Shown piece after piece: positions 9,150-17,861 of a stretch of 64,000 nt of DNA. How positions within the stretch are numbered: the stretch's first letter is position 1; each line of letters begins with the position of its first letter. Where the stretch lies: NCBI RefSeq assembly GCF_947495145.1, contig NZ_CANLXP010000010.1, positions 1-64,000 of the forward strand, in the 5' to 3' direction. The DNA is from an uncultured Arthrobacter sp. Its GTDB lineage: Bacteria > Actinomycetota > Actinomycetes > Actinomycetales > Micrococcaceae. The notes under the pieces are model-generated. The model made no database searches. It had not been told where the DNA came from and worked only from the letters and a program-made list of their open reading frames with translations. The translations under genes were made by a program, and so were the position numbers.

Positions 9150-10477
9150 GCACCACGGCCATCAAGGCGACCGCAGCGGACGCAGCCACCTGGGATCCCG
9201 AGGAGAGCTACGACCGGGGGCGCATCGAGGAGCTTCAGCTCGAACGCCTGCAGTGGACGGTGAAATATGCGTACGAGAACGTGGACCTCTACCGCCGCAA
9301 GTTCGATGACGCCGGTGTCCACCCCGATGACCTTCGGGAGCTTTCCGACCTCGCCAAGTTCCCCTACACCACCAAGGAGGACCTGCGGCAGACCTATCCC
9401 TTTGGGATGTTCGCGGTTCCGCAGGAGCGCGTGGCCCGCATTCACGCGTCCTCGGGCACCACCGGGCGGCCCACGGTCGTTGGTTACACATCCGGGGATC
9501 TTGACCGGTGGGCGTCGCTGGTTGCACGCTGCCTGCGGGCGAGCGGGGTCAAGAAAGGCGATAAGGTCCACAACGCCTACGGCTACGGACTCTTCACGGG
9601 TGGGCTGGGAGCACACTTCGGCGCCGAGAAGCTTGGCTGCACCGTCATTCCGATTTCCGGAGGGCAGACCGAACGGCAGGTGCAGCTCATTCAGGATTTC
9701 GAGCCGGACGCCATCCTGAGCACTCCCACCTACCTGCTGACCATTCTCGATGCAATGGTGGCTGCCGGCGTTGACCCGAAAGGTACATCGCTCAAGACTG
9801 CCGTGCTCGGCGCTGAACCGTGGACCGACCAGATGCGTTACGAGCTGGAGCAGCGCATGGGATTCGACGCCTGCGACATCTACGGGCTGTCCGAGGTTAT
9901 GGGCCCCGGTGTCGCGGGTGAATGCGTCGAGACGAAGGATGGCTCGCACATCTGGGAGGACCATTTCCGGCCGGAGATCATCGATCCCTTCACTGACGCA
10001 GTGCTCGACGACGGCCAGTCCGGTGAGCTTGTCTTCACCTCACTAACCAAGGAGGCGCTGCCGATCATCCGGTACCGCACGCACGACCTGACCCGGCTTC
10101 TTCCCGGTACAGCCCGACCCGGCATGCGCCGAATGGACCGCATCACCGGGCGCAGCGACGACATGATCATTCTGCGCGGAGTCAACCTCTTCCCAACCCA
10201 GATCGAGGAGATCGCTCTTCGGATCCCTGCGCTGAGCCCGCATTTCCAGTTGGAACTCACGCGTCCTGAGGGGCAACGGATGGACCAGCTGACCGTCCGG
10301 ATTGAACCGCGCGAAGGGGTTAGTGCAGATGAGGCTGCAGCGGCCGCTTCGGAGTTGAGCAGGCAGATCAAGATTCACATCGGGTCAAGCTGCGGCATCA
10401 CAATCGTGGAGAGCGGTTCGCTGGCGCGCTCAAGCGGGAAGCTGAAACGGATCTACGACCTGCGGCCGAAGGTGTAG
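9146..10477 (+). CDS. paaK: Phenylacetate-CoA ligase
   Basis: Activates phenylacetate to phenylacetyl-CoA with ATP and CoA, the entry step of the aerobic phenylacetate pathway, in the cytosol. The 443 aa protein belongs to the ANL adenylating superfamily. It has the phosphate loop HASSGTTGRPT (about 95-110), DIYGLSEVMGPG (about 246) and a C-terminal lid with the RSDDMIILRGVNLFPTQIE hinge typical of PaaK. Its start overlaps the paaI stop by 4 nt. The length is normal for the family and the assignment is strong. Confidence 0.95.
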   Translation: MSTTAIKATAADAATWDPEESYDRGRIEELQLERLQWTVKYAYENVDLYRRKFDDAGVHPDDLRELSDLAKFPYTTKEDLRQTYPFGMFAVPQERVARIHASSGTTGRPTVVGYTSGDLDRWASLVARCLRASGVKKGDKVHNAYGYGLFTGGLGAHFGAEKLGCTVIPISGGQTERQVQLIQDFEPDAILSTPTYLLTILDAMVAAGVDPKGTSLKTAVLGAEPWTDQMRYELEQRMGFDACDIYGLSEVMGPGVAGECVETKDGSHIWEDHFRPEIIDPFTDAVLDDGQSGELVFTSLTKEALPIIRYRTHDLTRLLPGTARPGMRRMDRITGRSDDMIILRGVNLFPTQIEEIALRIPALSPHFQLELTRPEGQRMDQLTVRIEPREGVSADEAAAAASELSRQIKIHIGSSCGITIVESGSLARSSGKLKRIYDLRPKV

Positions 10478-10525
10478 CTGTATGGTGCATGCTGTGTGGC
10501 CTGATGGGCCGGCCGCGGTGGGGCC

Positions 10526-10547
10526 TGACCGAACGTTCATGCGAAAA
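10526..10547. promoter_or_regulatory. Weak PaaR-type box upstream of paaR
   Basis: The sequence TGACCGAACGTTCATGCGAA matches the strong left half of the paa inverted repeat (ACCGAACGT) but has a degenerate right half, about 14 of 22 positions overall. It lies 9 bp before the TetR-family start, where an autoregulatory site would be expected. Weak on its own; supported by three better copies nearby. Confidence 0.35.
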
Positions 10548-10555
10548 TAGCCCGT

Positions 10556-11161
10556 ATGCCCAGCTCACAGGCCGCTACCCGCCGCGGACGCCCCGGATAC
10601 GACCAGCAGACCGTCCTCAACATCGCCGTCGATGTCTTCAACCGGCACGGCTACGAGGCCACGTCCATGGGCGTTCTCGCGGAGAACCTGGGTATCAGCA
10701 AGTCGGCGATCTACCACCACGTTCCGTCGAAGGGTGACCTGCTGCGCCTCGCGCTGGACCATGCACTCGGAGGACTCGAAGCCGTACTGACACACGCGAA
10801 TGCAACGTCAGGCAAGGCGGACCAGCGGCTCGAGTACGTGTTGCGCGGCACCATCGCCGTCCTGACCGAGCGCCTGCCCTTCGTAACGCTCCTGCTGCGG
10901 CTGCGCGGCAATACGGAGGTTGAGCGCGAAGCCCTTGAGCGCCGTCGTACCTTTGATCATCAAGTGGCGTCGCTGGTGGAGGCTGCGCGGTCCGAGGGTT
11001 CCATCCGTAAGGACATCGATCCGCGCACCACGACGAGGCTGCTGTTCGGCACAATCAACTCGGTGGTCGAGTGGTACAAGCCCGGGGGTCCGCTGACGCC
11101 GGAGAAGCTCGCTGACGACGTCATTGCCATGGTCTTTGAGGGCCTGCACCACCACGCCTAA
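10556..11161 (+). CDS. paaR: TetR-family regulator, probable PaaR
   Basis: Predicted repressor of the phenylacetate genes, normally released by phenylacetyl-CoA in PaaR proteins. The 201 aa protein has an N-terminal TetR HTH (TVLNIAVDVFNRHGYEATSMGVLAENLGISKSAIYHHVPSKGDLL, written here only as its region, about 17-62) and an all-helical ligand domain. It begins at ATG 78 bp after the paaK stop, preceded by a degenerate paa box. Three good copies of the 22-bp box occur before paaI, between paaZ and the 14601 thioesterase, and before paaJ. Family is certain; target and ligand rest on context. Confidence 0.82.
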   Translation: MPSSQAATRRGRPGYDQQTVLNIAVDVFNRHGYEATSMGVLAENLGISKSAIYHHVPSKGDLLRLALDHALGGLEAVLTHANATSGKADQRLEYVLRGTIAVLTERLPFVTLLLRLRGNTEVEREALERRRTFDHQVASLVEAARSEGSIRKDIDPRTTTRLLFGTINSVVEWYKPGGPLTPEKLADDVIAMVFEGLHHHA

Positions 11162-11261
11162 CGGTTCTCGACCCGCCTTCTCCTGCGCCTTTCCACCCGC
11201 ATGCTTTCCCCTGCCGCCCGGCCCCGCCACCTCGCCACCCGCCACTCGCGACCCACACTCC

Positions 11262-11331
11262 GTCCCATTGGATCCTCGTTTTGACTGGGAATGTCTAGAC
11301 ATTCCCAGTCAAAACCTCGATTCGGTGGGAG
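11262..11331. repeat. 70-bp palindromic repeat, copy 1
   Basis: The core 11278-11315 is a perfect 38-bp palindrome centred on TCTAGA with arms containing ACTGGGAATGTC. Imperfect outer arms (GTCCCATTGGATC and GATTCGGTGGGAG) extend it to 70 bp. It begins about 100 bp after paaR and ends 6 bp before the stop codon of the AbiEi-like gene. Copy 2, in inverted orientation, lies just upstream of that gene. Confidence 0.85.
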
Positions 11332-11337
11332 CTAGCA

Positions 11338-12150
11338 CTAGCGACGTACCTTTTGGTGAACCAGTACAGCACGTTGTACCTGCTGGAGATAAGCCCTTGG
11401 ACGCTCAACAACTTGGCCGCGAGTCACTCTGAGTACAGGAACACCGCCAACAGTGAGCAGGTTCCAGCGCCGACGGTCTTCCTCGAACTCCGTCGCGCCG
11501 CTGTGGTACTCGCGCCCGTCAGCCTCAATCCCGAGAACGCCCTCGACAAAGAGATCCAGTCGACCAACACCTTTGACATATACCTGGGATTGCACTGCGA
11601 GCCCGGCTTCCTGAAGCGGATAGCGAGCGGCGGTCTCGAGAATGGATTGGGAGTGCGGGTCGATCAGAGCGATGATACGGCGGAGAGGTCCATCATGCTT
11701 GCCGCCGGCACTGCCGCGGAGCTCCTCAAGGGAGACGAGACGCTTCACCACTGCCGACTCCACGATGCACAGTGCGTCGAGTTCAGGGAGACACCGCATC
11801 ACCTGCAGGCAGATAAGAAGAGTCGTGACGGGGCGTGCCGCTCGATGTATGCGCACGGAAGAGGCGGTGCGGCGTCCGTGATCCAAGCACACGTGAAGAA
11901 GCCTGGGGGAACGAAGGACCCACAATCCACGGTGTGCCGCAGCGCTGATGCAGGCCAGCTCACCGCCCAGTTCCGCCGCCTCAATGAGCCGACGGTCGGC
12001 GTCGGGCAGTGCATAAATCCCTCGTCCCAGCCTGACTACTCGCCCGTCGTCACGCGCGCGCTGCAACTGGGCGGCACTGACCCCACCGCTGACGAGTTCT
12101 CTGCGGCGGGCAACCCCTCCCTGCAGGGTGAGGACGTCAACAACGTTCAT
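11338..12150 (-). CDS. AbiEi-like winged-helix plus DUF559 endonuclease-fold protein
   Basis: The 270 aa protein has an N-terminal winged-helix region like the AbiEi antitoxin domain (about 1-50, QGGVARRRELVSGGVSAAQLQ ending RGIYALPDADRR). A middle AbiEi-like region follows, then a C-terminal DUF559/Vsr-like nuclease fold (about 180-270) with LDLFVEGVLGIEADGREYH and a conserved EEDRRRWN helix. Such proteins are common and often duplicated in actinobacteria; I do not know a tested function. No AbiEii nucleotidyltransferase partner is adjacent. It lies between two inverted 70-bp palindromic repeats and splits paaR from paaZ, which suggests insertion as a unit. Domain calls are moderately sure; function is open. 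Confidence 0.75.
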   Translation of the reverse strand: MNVVDVLTLQGGVARRRELVSGGVSAAQLQRARDDGRVVRLGRGIYALPDADRRLIEAAELGGELACISAAAHRGLWVLRSPRLLHVCLDHGRRTASSVRIHRAARPVTTLLICLQVMRCLPELDALCIVESAVVKRLVSLEELRGSAGGKHDGPLRRIIALIDPHSQSILETAARYPLQEAGLAVQSQVYVKGVGRLDLFVEGVLGIEADGREYHSGATEFEEDRRRWNLLTVGGVPVLRVTRGQVVERPRAYLQQVQRAVLVHQKVRR

Positions 12151-12246
12151 GCTTTACATGGTTATCGAGGTTGCCGGCATCGAGGTCTCCGATCGCCAGG
12201 ATGTGGAAAACTTCAGGCACGCTCGGGCAGGCGCCCACAGCAAAAC

Positions 12247-12316
12247 GTCCCACCAGATCGCAGCTTTCGCTGGGGATGTCTAGACATTCCCAGCGAAACC
12301 GCTGATCCAGTGGGAC
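12247..12316. repeat. 70-bp palindromic repeat, copy 2 (inverted)
   Basis: The core 12265-12298 is a 34-bp palindrome with one mismatch, centred on TCTAGA, with arms reading GCTGGG(A/G)ATGTC. The outer arms are GTCCCACCAGATC and GATCCAGTGGGAC. Its reverse complement matches copy 1 at about 55 of 70 positions over exactly the same length. Several differences are compensatory: GA/TC in copy 1 becomes CG/CG in copy 2, which preserves pairing. Confidence 0.85.
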
Positions 12317-12396
12317 GTAGTGTCCACAGACCGGGAGGGGATAAGGCCGCACAGGGTCCGTGAGACGAGCGTCAGGGCAGCTAAATGGGCGCGGGG

Positions 12397-14481
12397 CTAT
12401 TTCTCCACGAGGGTCAGGACGTCATAGGTTGCCACGATCTCGTCGTTCTGGTTCGTGAGCACTGCATCCCAGGACACCTCGCCGTACTCCTCATCCTCGC
12501 GCGGCGTGATGCGCTTCGCCGTCAGGGTCACGCGGATTGAATCCCCGGCGGCCACCGGCGTGATGAACCGCAGGTTCTCCAGCCCATAGTTGGCCAGAAC
12601 CGGCCCCGGAGCAGGCTCCACAAACAGCCCGGCACCCCAGGACAGCAGCAGGTACCCATGAGCCACAATGCCGGGGAAGAACGGGTTCGCCGCCGCGGCT
12701 TCCTCGTTGGTGTGCGCGTAGAACTTGTCGCCGGTCTCGTTCGCGAACGCCGTGATGTCCTCAAGCGTCACCTGGCGCAGGTCGGAGCGCACTGCGTCCC
12801 CGATTCGCAGAGTCGCGAGATTCTTGCGGAACGGATGCTCCTCGTCGAAGTTCCGGTCGGCACCGGTGTGCCAAACACCCGTCACGGCGGTCAGCATGTT
12901 CGGCGAGCCCTGCAGGGCGGTGCGCTGCATGTGATGCAGCACTGAGCGGATACCGCCGAGCTCCTCGCCGCCGCCGGCGCGGCCGGGACCGCCATGCACG
13001 AGATGCGGAACGGGCGAACCATGTCCGGTTGAGGACCGCGCATCCTCACGGTTCAGCATCAGGATGCGGCCATGATGCGCGGCGATGCCCATCACCAGGT
13101 CGCGCGCAATGGCTGGATCGTTGGTGCAGACCGTCGCAACAAGCGAACCCTCGCCCATCGCGGCAAGCCGCACGGCGTGTGCAGTGTCGTCGTATCCCAC
13201 CACCGAGGCGACAGGGCCGAACGCCTCCACCGTGTGAAGCTCGACGGCGTCCGCGTTCTCCCATGTGAGAAGCACCGGCGACATAAAGGCACCGCCCTCG
13301 ACGACGTCGACAGTGCCGTCGGCCTGGGTCACACGGGGAGAGTCGAGCGTTCCGTATGCGAGCTCACCGCCCGCCGCAAGCATGGACTCGACGGCAGCGC
13401 GGACGTCGCGCAACTGCCCGACCGAGGCAAGCGCGCCCATGGTGACGCCATCAGCGCGCGGGTCGCCGAGAGTGACGCGCTGTTCAATGCGTTCGCGGGC
13501 GGCAGCAACGACGTCGTTCACTAAACTTTTTGGGACCAGCGTGCGGCGGATACTCGTGCACTTCTGGCCGGCCTTCACCGTGATCTCCGTGACGAGGGAC
13601 TTGATGAACGCATCGAACTCCGGCGTACCGGGCACTGCATCTTCGCCGAGGATTGCGGCGTTGAGCGAGTCGGTCTCGGACGAGAAACGCACGCCGCCGG
13701 TCGTCACGTTCTCGTGGGACTTCAGCTTGTTCGCTGTCGATGCTGAGCCGGTGAACAGGACGAGGTCGCGGTAGTCGAGGTGGTCCAGAATGTCGCGGGC
13801 AGGACCGGAGATGAGCTGCAGGGATCCGGCGGGCAGAATGTTCGACTCGATGATGAGCTTCACGACGGCGGCGGTCAGGTAGCCCGTGGGCGTTGCCGGC
13901 TTCACGATCGTCGGCACGCCTGCCAGAAACGCCGGCGCGAGCTTCTCCAGCATTCCCCACACCGGAAAGTTGAAAGCGTTGATCTGCACGGCCACACCGG
14001 GAATGCGCGTGTAAATGTGCTCGCCGATGAAGGAACCGTCCTTCGACAGCACCTCCACAGGTCCATCAATGACAACCTGTGAGTTGGGCAGTTCCCGCCG
14101 GCCCTTCGAACCGAACGTGAACAGGACGCCGATCCCGCCGTCGATATCCACCAGCGAGTCAATCTTCGTTGCGCCGGTTCGCGCGGACAGCTCGTAGAGG
14201 TGCTCCCGCTGCCCGTTCAGAAATTGCGCCAGCGCCTTGAGCTTCAGCGCGCGCTGGTGGAACGTAAACTCCCCCAGCGCGGTCTGACCTGTGGTCCGCG
14301 CATAGTCAACGACGTCGGCAGTATCCAGGCCGCTGGTGCTTACCATCGCAAGCAGCTCGCCGGTGCTGGCATCCCGGACTTCAGTGGCGTTGTCTTCAGA
14401 CAACGTGTGCTGGTCAGGGGTCCACCAGGCGTCGCGGATGAAGCTGGGGACAATGTCCACGCTGAGGGCGGTCGAAGTCAT
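12397..14481 (-). CDS. paaZ: PaaZ bifunctional oxepin-CoA hydrolase / semialdehyde dehydrogenase
   Basis: Opens the oxepin-CoA ring and oxidises the resulting 3-oxo-5,6-dehydrosuberyl-CoA semialdehyde in phenylacetate catabolism. The 694 aa protein combines an N-terminal aldehyde dehydrogenase domain (about 1-525) and a C-terminal MaoC-type hydratase domain (about 550-690). Dehydrogenase residues are Glu269 in FSSETDSLN and Cys308 in GQKCTSI. Hydratase residues are Asp585 and His590 in TGDKFYAH, spaced by five as in the E. coli enzyme. Both active sites look intact. It is transcribed alone, divergent from the thioesterase at 14601, with a PaaR-type box between. Confidence 0.96.
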   Translation of the reverse strand: MTSTALSVDIVPSFIRDAWWTPDQHTLSEDNATEVRDASTGELLAMVSTSGLDTADVVDYARTTGQTALGEFTFHQRALKLKALAQFLNGQREHLYELSARTGATKIDSLVDIDGGIGVLFTFGSKGRRELPNSQVVIDGPVEVLSKDGSFIGEHIYTRIPGVAVQINAFNFPVWGMLEKLAPAFLAGVPTIVKPATPTGYLTAAVVKLIIESNILPAGSLQLISGPARDILDHLDYRDLVLFTGSASTANKLKSHENVTTGGVRFSSETDSLNAAILGEDAVPGTPEFDAFIKSLVTEITVKAGQKCTSIRRTLVPKSLVNDVVAAARERIEQRVTLGDPRADGVTMGALASVGQLRDVRAAVESMLAAGGELAYGTLDSPRVTQADGTVDVVEGGAFMSPVLLTWENADAVELHTVEAFGPVASVVGYDDTAHAVRLAAMGEGSLVATVCTNDPAIARDLVMGIAAHHGRILMLNREDARSSTGHGSPVPHLVHGGPGRAGGGEELGGIRSVLHHMQRTALQGSPNMLTAVTGVWHTGADRNFDEEHPFRKNLATLRIGDAVRSDLRQVTLEDITAFANETGDKFYAHTNEEAAAANPFFPGIVAHGYLLLSWGAGLFVEPAPGPVLANYGLENLRFITPVAAGDSIRVTLTAKRITPREDEEYGEVSWDAVLTNQNDEIVATYDVLTLVEK

Positions 14482-14523
14482 CGTTGACCTTTCGCGTTTG
14501 GGTGCTCAAGAAACAAGGCAAAC

Positions 14524-14547
14524 ATTACTGAACGGACGTTCGGTAAT
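14524..14547. promoter_or_regulatory. PaaR-type box between paaZ and 14601 thioesterase
   Basis: ATTACTGAACG-GA-CGTTCGGTAAT is a 24-bp inverted repeat with a single mismatch, the best copy in the window. It lies in the divergent intergenic region, 42 bp from the paaZ ATG and 53 bp from the thioesterase GTG, so one bound repressor could control both directions. Confidence 0.75.
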
Positions 14548-14600
14548 ATGTCCAGAGTACATGAACGCATGATTCCTCCACACCCCACTAGGAGCCTTCA

Positions 14601-14999
14601 GTGACCGGCGAAGCCTGGCAGATTACCCTCGGCGAACTCGACGAGAAGATGGGTGTGAAGATCCTCGAGCAGTCAGTCGAGCGGGTCGTCGCCACGATGC
14701 CTGTTGAGGGCAACCGGCAGTCCTTCGGTCTCCTGCACGGCGGGGCATCGCTTGCGGTCGGTGAAGCCGTTGGCTCCTGGGCAGCCGTGATCCATGCAAG
14801 CACGCTGGGCAAGACTGCTGTGGGCGTGGACGTGTCCGCGACCCATCACAAGTCAGCGCGCAGCGGCACCATCACCATCACAGCCACGCCCATCCACCTG
14901 GGGCGCACCCTCACCACGCATGAAGTACTGCTGACCAACGACGACGGCGGCCGCCTCTGCACCCTGCGCATCACCAACCTGCTGCTTGAGAAGAAGTAG
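14601..14999 (+). CDS. Hotdog-fold thioesterase (PaaI/YdiI family)
   Basis: Predicted acyl-CoA thioesterase of 132 aa with a single hotdog domain. LLHGGASLAVGEAVGSWAAV (about 44-63) and VGVDVSATHHKSARSG match the YdiI/EntH/MenI branch of the PaaI superfamily. GTG 14601 follows AGGAG at a good distance. It is divergent from paaZ and shares its PaaR-type box, so it probably responds to phenylacetyl-CoA. The menaquinone genes at 25 kb make a dihydroxynaphthoyl-CoA hydrolase (MenI) role possible, but the operator argues for phenylacetate metabolism. Substrate is undecided. Confidence 0.82.
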   Translation: MTGEAWQITLGELDEKMGVKILEQSVERVVATMPVEGNRQSFGLLHGGASLAVGEAVGSWAAVIHASTLGKTAVGVDVSATHHKSARSGTITITATPIHLGRTLTTHEVLLTNDDGGRLCTLRITNLLLEKK

Positions 15000-15002
15000 G
15001 CC

Positions 15003-15752
15003 CTACGAGGTCAACTTCGCCCGGACCGCCGCTATCTCTTCCCCGGACAAACCGGCGTCCCGGAGGTAGGCCGCTGCGTCGAGGCTGTCCAGCAGCTCCA
15101 GCAGATGCGCCCGGGTGTGCATGACCCACTCGTGCAATTCCTCGGGCGACTTCGGCGTCTCGTGCGGCTTCTCCAGCCCAACGTTGTGCTCGTTGATACC
15201 GTGCACCGCGAGCGCATAGTCATCGGCGATGTCGTCGTGAGGAATACCCGCGAGGGCCAGCAGTACCGCGGTTACCATGCCGGTGCGGTCCCGTCCCGCT
15301 GCGCAGTGCACGACGACGGCGCCCTCCGACTCTGCGACGGCCCGCACCACTTTGGCAATCTTCTCCGGCCACCGGCGCAGGTTTTCCCGGTAGTACTCGG
15401 GCGAGTTCAAATAAGGTCCGACCAGCTGCATGAACTCCTCATCGGACTGGTCCTCGGTAGGGCAGTTCACTACCCGAAACCGTTCCAGGACGGCGGTGTT
15501 CAGGACCGGATCCGTTTCCCGGCGTCCACGTTCATCAGGGTTCCTCAGGTCAACAACGGTGCGGACGCCGTCGTCGTACGCCTGCTGCCAACCGGCGTCC
15601 GTGAGCCACTCATGCCGCCCCATCCGGTACAGCCGGCCCGCCCTGATTCGAGGACTGATGCCGCCAAGATCCCGCGCATTCACCGCCCCGTCCCAGGAAA
15701 CATTCCGGTGCTTGCCGTTTCGATGCAGGAGGTCCAGGTCGATCGAAGCCAT
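15003..15752 (-). CDS. Tyrosine-protein phosphatase (MptpB/LipA-like)
   Basis: Predicted cytosolic phosphatase of 249 aa acting on phosphotyrosine or possibly phosphoinositide-like substrates. The P-loop HCAAGRDRTG has nucleophile Cys150 and Arg156, and the N-terminal NARDLGGI motif is typical of the bacterial Y_phosphatase3 family. The Asp in the P-loop (CxxGxDRTG form) is seen in dual-specificity members such as MptpB. No signal peptide is visible. It is convergent with the 14601 thioesterase (3 bp between stops). No kinase partner is nearby; the target is unknown. Confidence 0.88.
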   Translation of the reverse strand: MASIDLDLLHRNGKHRNVSWDGAVNARDLGGISPRIRAGRLYRMGRHEWLTDAGWQQAYDDGVRTVVDLRNPDERGRRETDPVLNTAVLERFRVVNCPTEDQSDEEFMQLVGPYLNSPEYYRENLRRWPEKIAKVVRAVAESEGAVVVHCAAGRDRTGMVTAVLLALAGIPHDDIADDYALAVHGINEHNVGLEKPHETPKSPEELHEWVMHTRAHLLELLDSLDAAAYLRDAGLSGEEIAAVRAKLTS

Positions 15753-15784
15753 GTGCCTCAGGGTAACAACCGGAGAGAAGGCCG

Positions 15785-16846
15785 TCAGGGCAACAACTCG
15801 TAGAAGCGGAAGAACCCGAAACCCTCGATGGGCAGAACCCGGACATCGCGGAATCCTGCGGCCAACGCATACCCGCTCAGGGTGGCCCGTCGCATGACGG
15901 TTCCGGTAGCGGCGCTGTTCGGATGCGACATGCCGTCGGGCAGGCAGATCAGCAGGCTGAATCCATACATGAGCCGTTCAACGTCATCACACGGCGGTTG
16001 GAAGGCATCGGCCACGGCCTCATCCATCACGACGACGGTGCCGCCCGTCCGAAGCGATTGCCGTGCGCTGGCCAGCACCTCCACCGGGTAGGGCAGATCG
16101 TGGATGCACTCGAACGCGAACACCGCGTCGAAGCGATCCGCGGGCAGTCCTGCCGCGTCGATGTGCTCGAATTCGACTGCGCTGCCCGAATCCGCGGCGT
16201 TGACCCGCGCAAGGTCGATCGACGCTGCGTCGACGTCGAATCCGGTCACCTTCGCTGTAGGGAACCTCCGGGCCAGAGAGATCGTGGACCAGCCGGCGCC
16301 GCACCCGATGTCCGCGATCGTGGTCTCTTCCGCCTGCAACCGGGACACCAGGTCCGGCGCCTGGTTCAACGCGCGCTCCAGCTCGCGATGGAACCACGGG
16401 CGGTTCATGTCCGCCTGGGACTGGAGAACGTCTTCACCGAAGTCTGACCAGCCCACCCCTGTGCCGGCGCGATAGGCGTCCAGGAGCGCAGGCATCTGCA
16501 CGGCCGCTCCTGCGAACATCCGAGCCAGCGGCGCAAGGTAGTTGAGGCTGTTGCTGTCGGTCAGTACCTCCGCCGCAGCGGCGGGGAGGGTGAAGCGGCG
16601 GGTGTCGCCGTCGTCGTTCAAGACCAGGATGCCCGTGATGGCCTGTTGCTCGAGCCACTCCCGCGCATAGCGCTCACTCGTGTTGGTGCGGACGGCCAAT
16701 TCCGACGACGACGCCGGTCCCTCGCCGGCAAGGCTCCGGTACCAGCCGAGCCTGTCGCCGAGATGGACAGCGAGGAGGTCGATGGTGCCCAGCGCCGCCT
16801 GGAGGATGCGCTCCGCGACGGCATCGGCGTTCGGCTCAGGGGTCAC
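15785..16846 (-). CDS. Winged-helix-containing class I SAM methyltransferase
   Basis: Predicted S-adenosylmethionine-dependent methyltransferase, 353 aa. An N-terminal helical winged-helix region resembles dimerisation domains of O-methyltransferases. The Rossmann domain has motif I IADIGCGAGWSTISLA (about 175-190), an acidic residue in VTGFDVDAASI, and a post-I DAVFAFECIHDLP. GTG 16846 is preferred over the GTG four codons upstream because GGAGG lies 5 nt before it. It resembles actinobacterial Rv2258c-type proteins of unknown substrate. It is divergent from the SGNH hydrolase at 16962. Confidence 0.8.
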   Translation of the reverse strand: MTPEPNADAVAERILQAALGTIDLLAVHLGDRLGWYRSLAGEGPASSSELAVRTNTSERYAREWLEQQAITGILVLNDDGDTRRFTLPAAAAEVLTDSNSLNYLAPLARMFAGAAVQMPALLDAYRAGTGVGWSDFGEDVLQSQADMNRPWFHRELERALNQAPDLVSRLQAEETTIADIGCGAGWSTISLARRFPTAKVTGFDVDAASIDLARVNAADSGSAVEFEHIDAAGLPADRFDAVFAFECIHDLPYPVEVLASARQSLRTGGTVVVMDEAVADAFQPPCDDVERLMYGFSLLICLPDGMSHPNSAATGTVMRRATLSGYALAAGFRDVRVLPIEGFGFFRFYELLP

Positions 16847-16961
16847 TTCTTCCTCCACAGTGGCGTGCGGTTGTGATCAAGAATGGACCTGCTCAGGTGC
16901 CCGGACAAGACGTGTTCGCGGACCTATGGTCGAAACTGCCGAACAGGAGTATCTTGATGCG

Positions 16962-17861
16962 ATGAAACTCCTCCGAATTGCCGCCAGCACACTTCTGGCT
17001 TCGGGTCTCATCGCAGGTTCAGCGGTTCTTCCAGCTTCGGCAGGCGACCGCGGAACTACTCACTATGTCGCCCTCGGCGACTCGTACGCGGCCGGCGTCG
17101 GGGCCGGCCCTCTCGGCTTCTGTGGGCAATCACCGCTCGGGTACCCTGAGCTGCTCGATGAACGAAAAAGAATCGACCTAGTCGCGAACGTGACGTGTGC
17201 GGGTGCACAATCCCTGGAAGTGCTGCAGGACCCCAATGTGCCTGATGTCCCCACACAGATTGCTCAACTTGTCCCTGCGGTGCTGAATGATAAGACGGAC
17301 CTCGTGACCCTTACAGTCGGCGGCAACGACGTCGGGTATCAGACCGTGATCGCTGCGTGCGGTTACGGAACGGCTGTATGCACCCAAGCCGTCAACAAAA
17401 CCGTGCTCTTCGCTCAAAACATTCTTTCCGTCCGGCTCGATGCGCTGTACGACGAGATCGACGCCAGAGCACGGAAGGCCGAGGTGGTCGTGACCGGCTA
17501 CCCGCACCTGTTCTCACCCAATTACGGCGCTACTTTCTTCGTCCCCGCCATAGACCTGGAAACAGGTCTTCCCCTCCAAGACCAGTCCGGCGCCCCAGTT
17601 CCGCCGCTGCCGCTCACCCCAGCCGAGCAGCAGATTATCAATGCCGGTACAGACGAGCTCAACAAGGTGATTCGCGCAGAAGCGAAGAAAGCCGGCTTCA
17701 CCTACGTCGACGTCGTCAAGCGGTTCAACAACCACGGCCTCGGTTCACCGCAGCCCTGGATCCAGCCGTTTACGAACGCCGGCGCGCTGCACCCCACGGC
17801 GAAGGGCTACAAGAACGGCTACCTGCACGAAATCCGGCAGGCTATAAAGCACCTCGACTAA
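16962..17861 (+). CDS. Secreted SGNH/GDSL-family hydrolase
   Basis: Predicted extracellular esterase or lipase of 299 aa. A Sec signal peptide (MKLLRIAAS start, cleavage after PASA) precedes an SGNH domain. Block I is ALGDSYAAG with Ser41, block III is VGGND, and block V is GALHPTAKGY with His277. Asp is not at the usual DxxHP position, as in actinobacterial Ser-His dyad lipases. Paired Cys residues suggest disulphides, fitting export. ATG 16962 gives the cleanest signal peptide, but AGGAG is 13 nt away; ATG 16926 is possible. The stop overlaps that of the convergent EEP protein by 4 nt. Confidence 0.88.
   Translation: MKLLRIAASTLLASGLIAGSAVLPASAGDRGTTHYVALGDSYAAGVGAGPLGFCGQSPLGYPELLDERKRIDLVANVTCAGAQSLEVLQDPNVPDVPTQIAQLVPAVLNDKTDLVTLTVGGNDVGYQTVIAACGYGTAVCTQAVNKTVLFAQNILSVRLDALYDEIDARARKAEVVVTGYPHLFSPNYGATFFVPAIDLETGLPLQDQSGAPVPPLPLTPAEQQIINAGTDELNKVIRAEAKKAGFTYVDVVKRFNNHGLGSPQPWIQPFTNAGALHPTAKGYKNGYLHEIRQAIKHLD

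Noticed and set aside
11353-12363. 336-codon plus-strand open frame through the palindrome-framed region
   Set aside because: The opposite frame has AbiEi and DUF559 motifs and a plausible start and stop; the plus frame has no motif and runs through a repeat.
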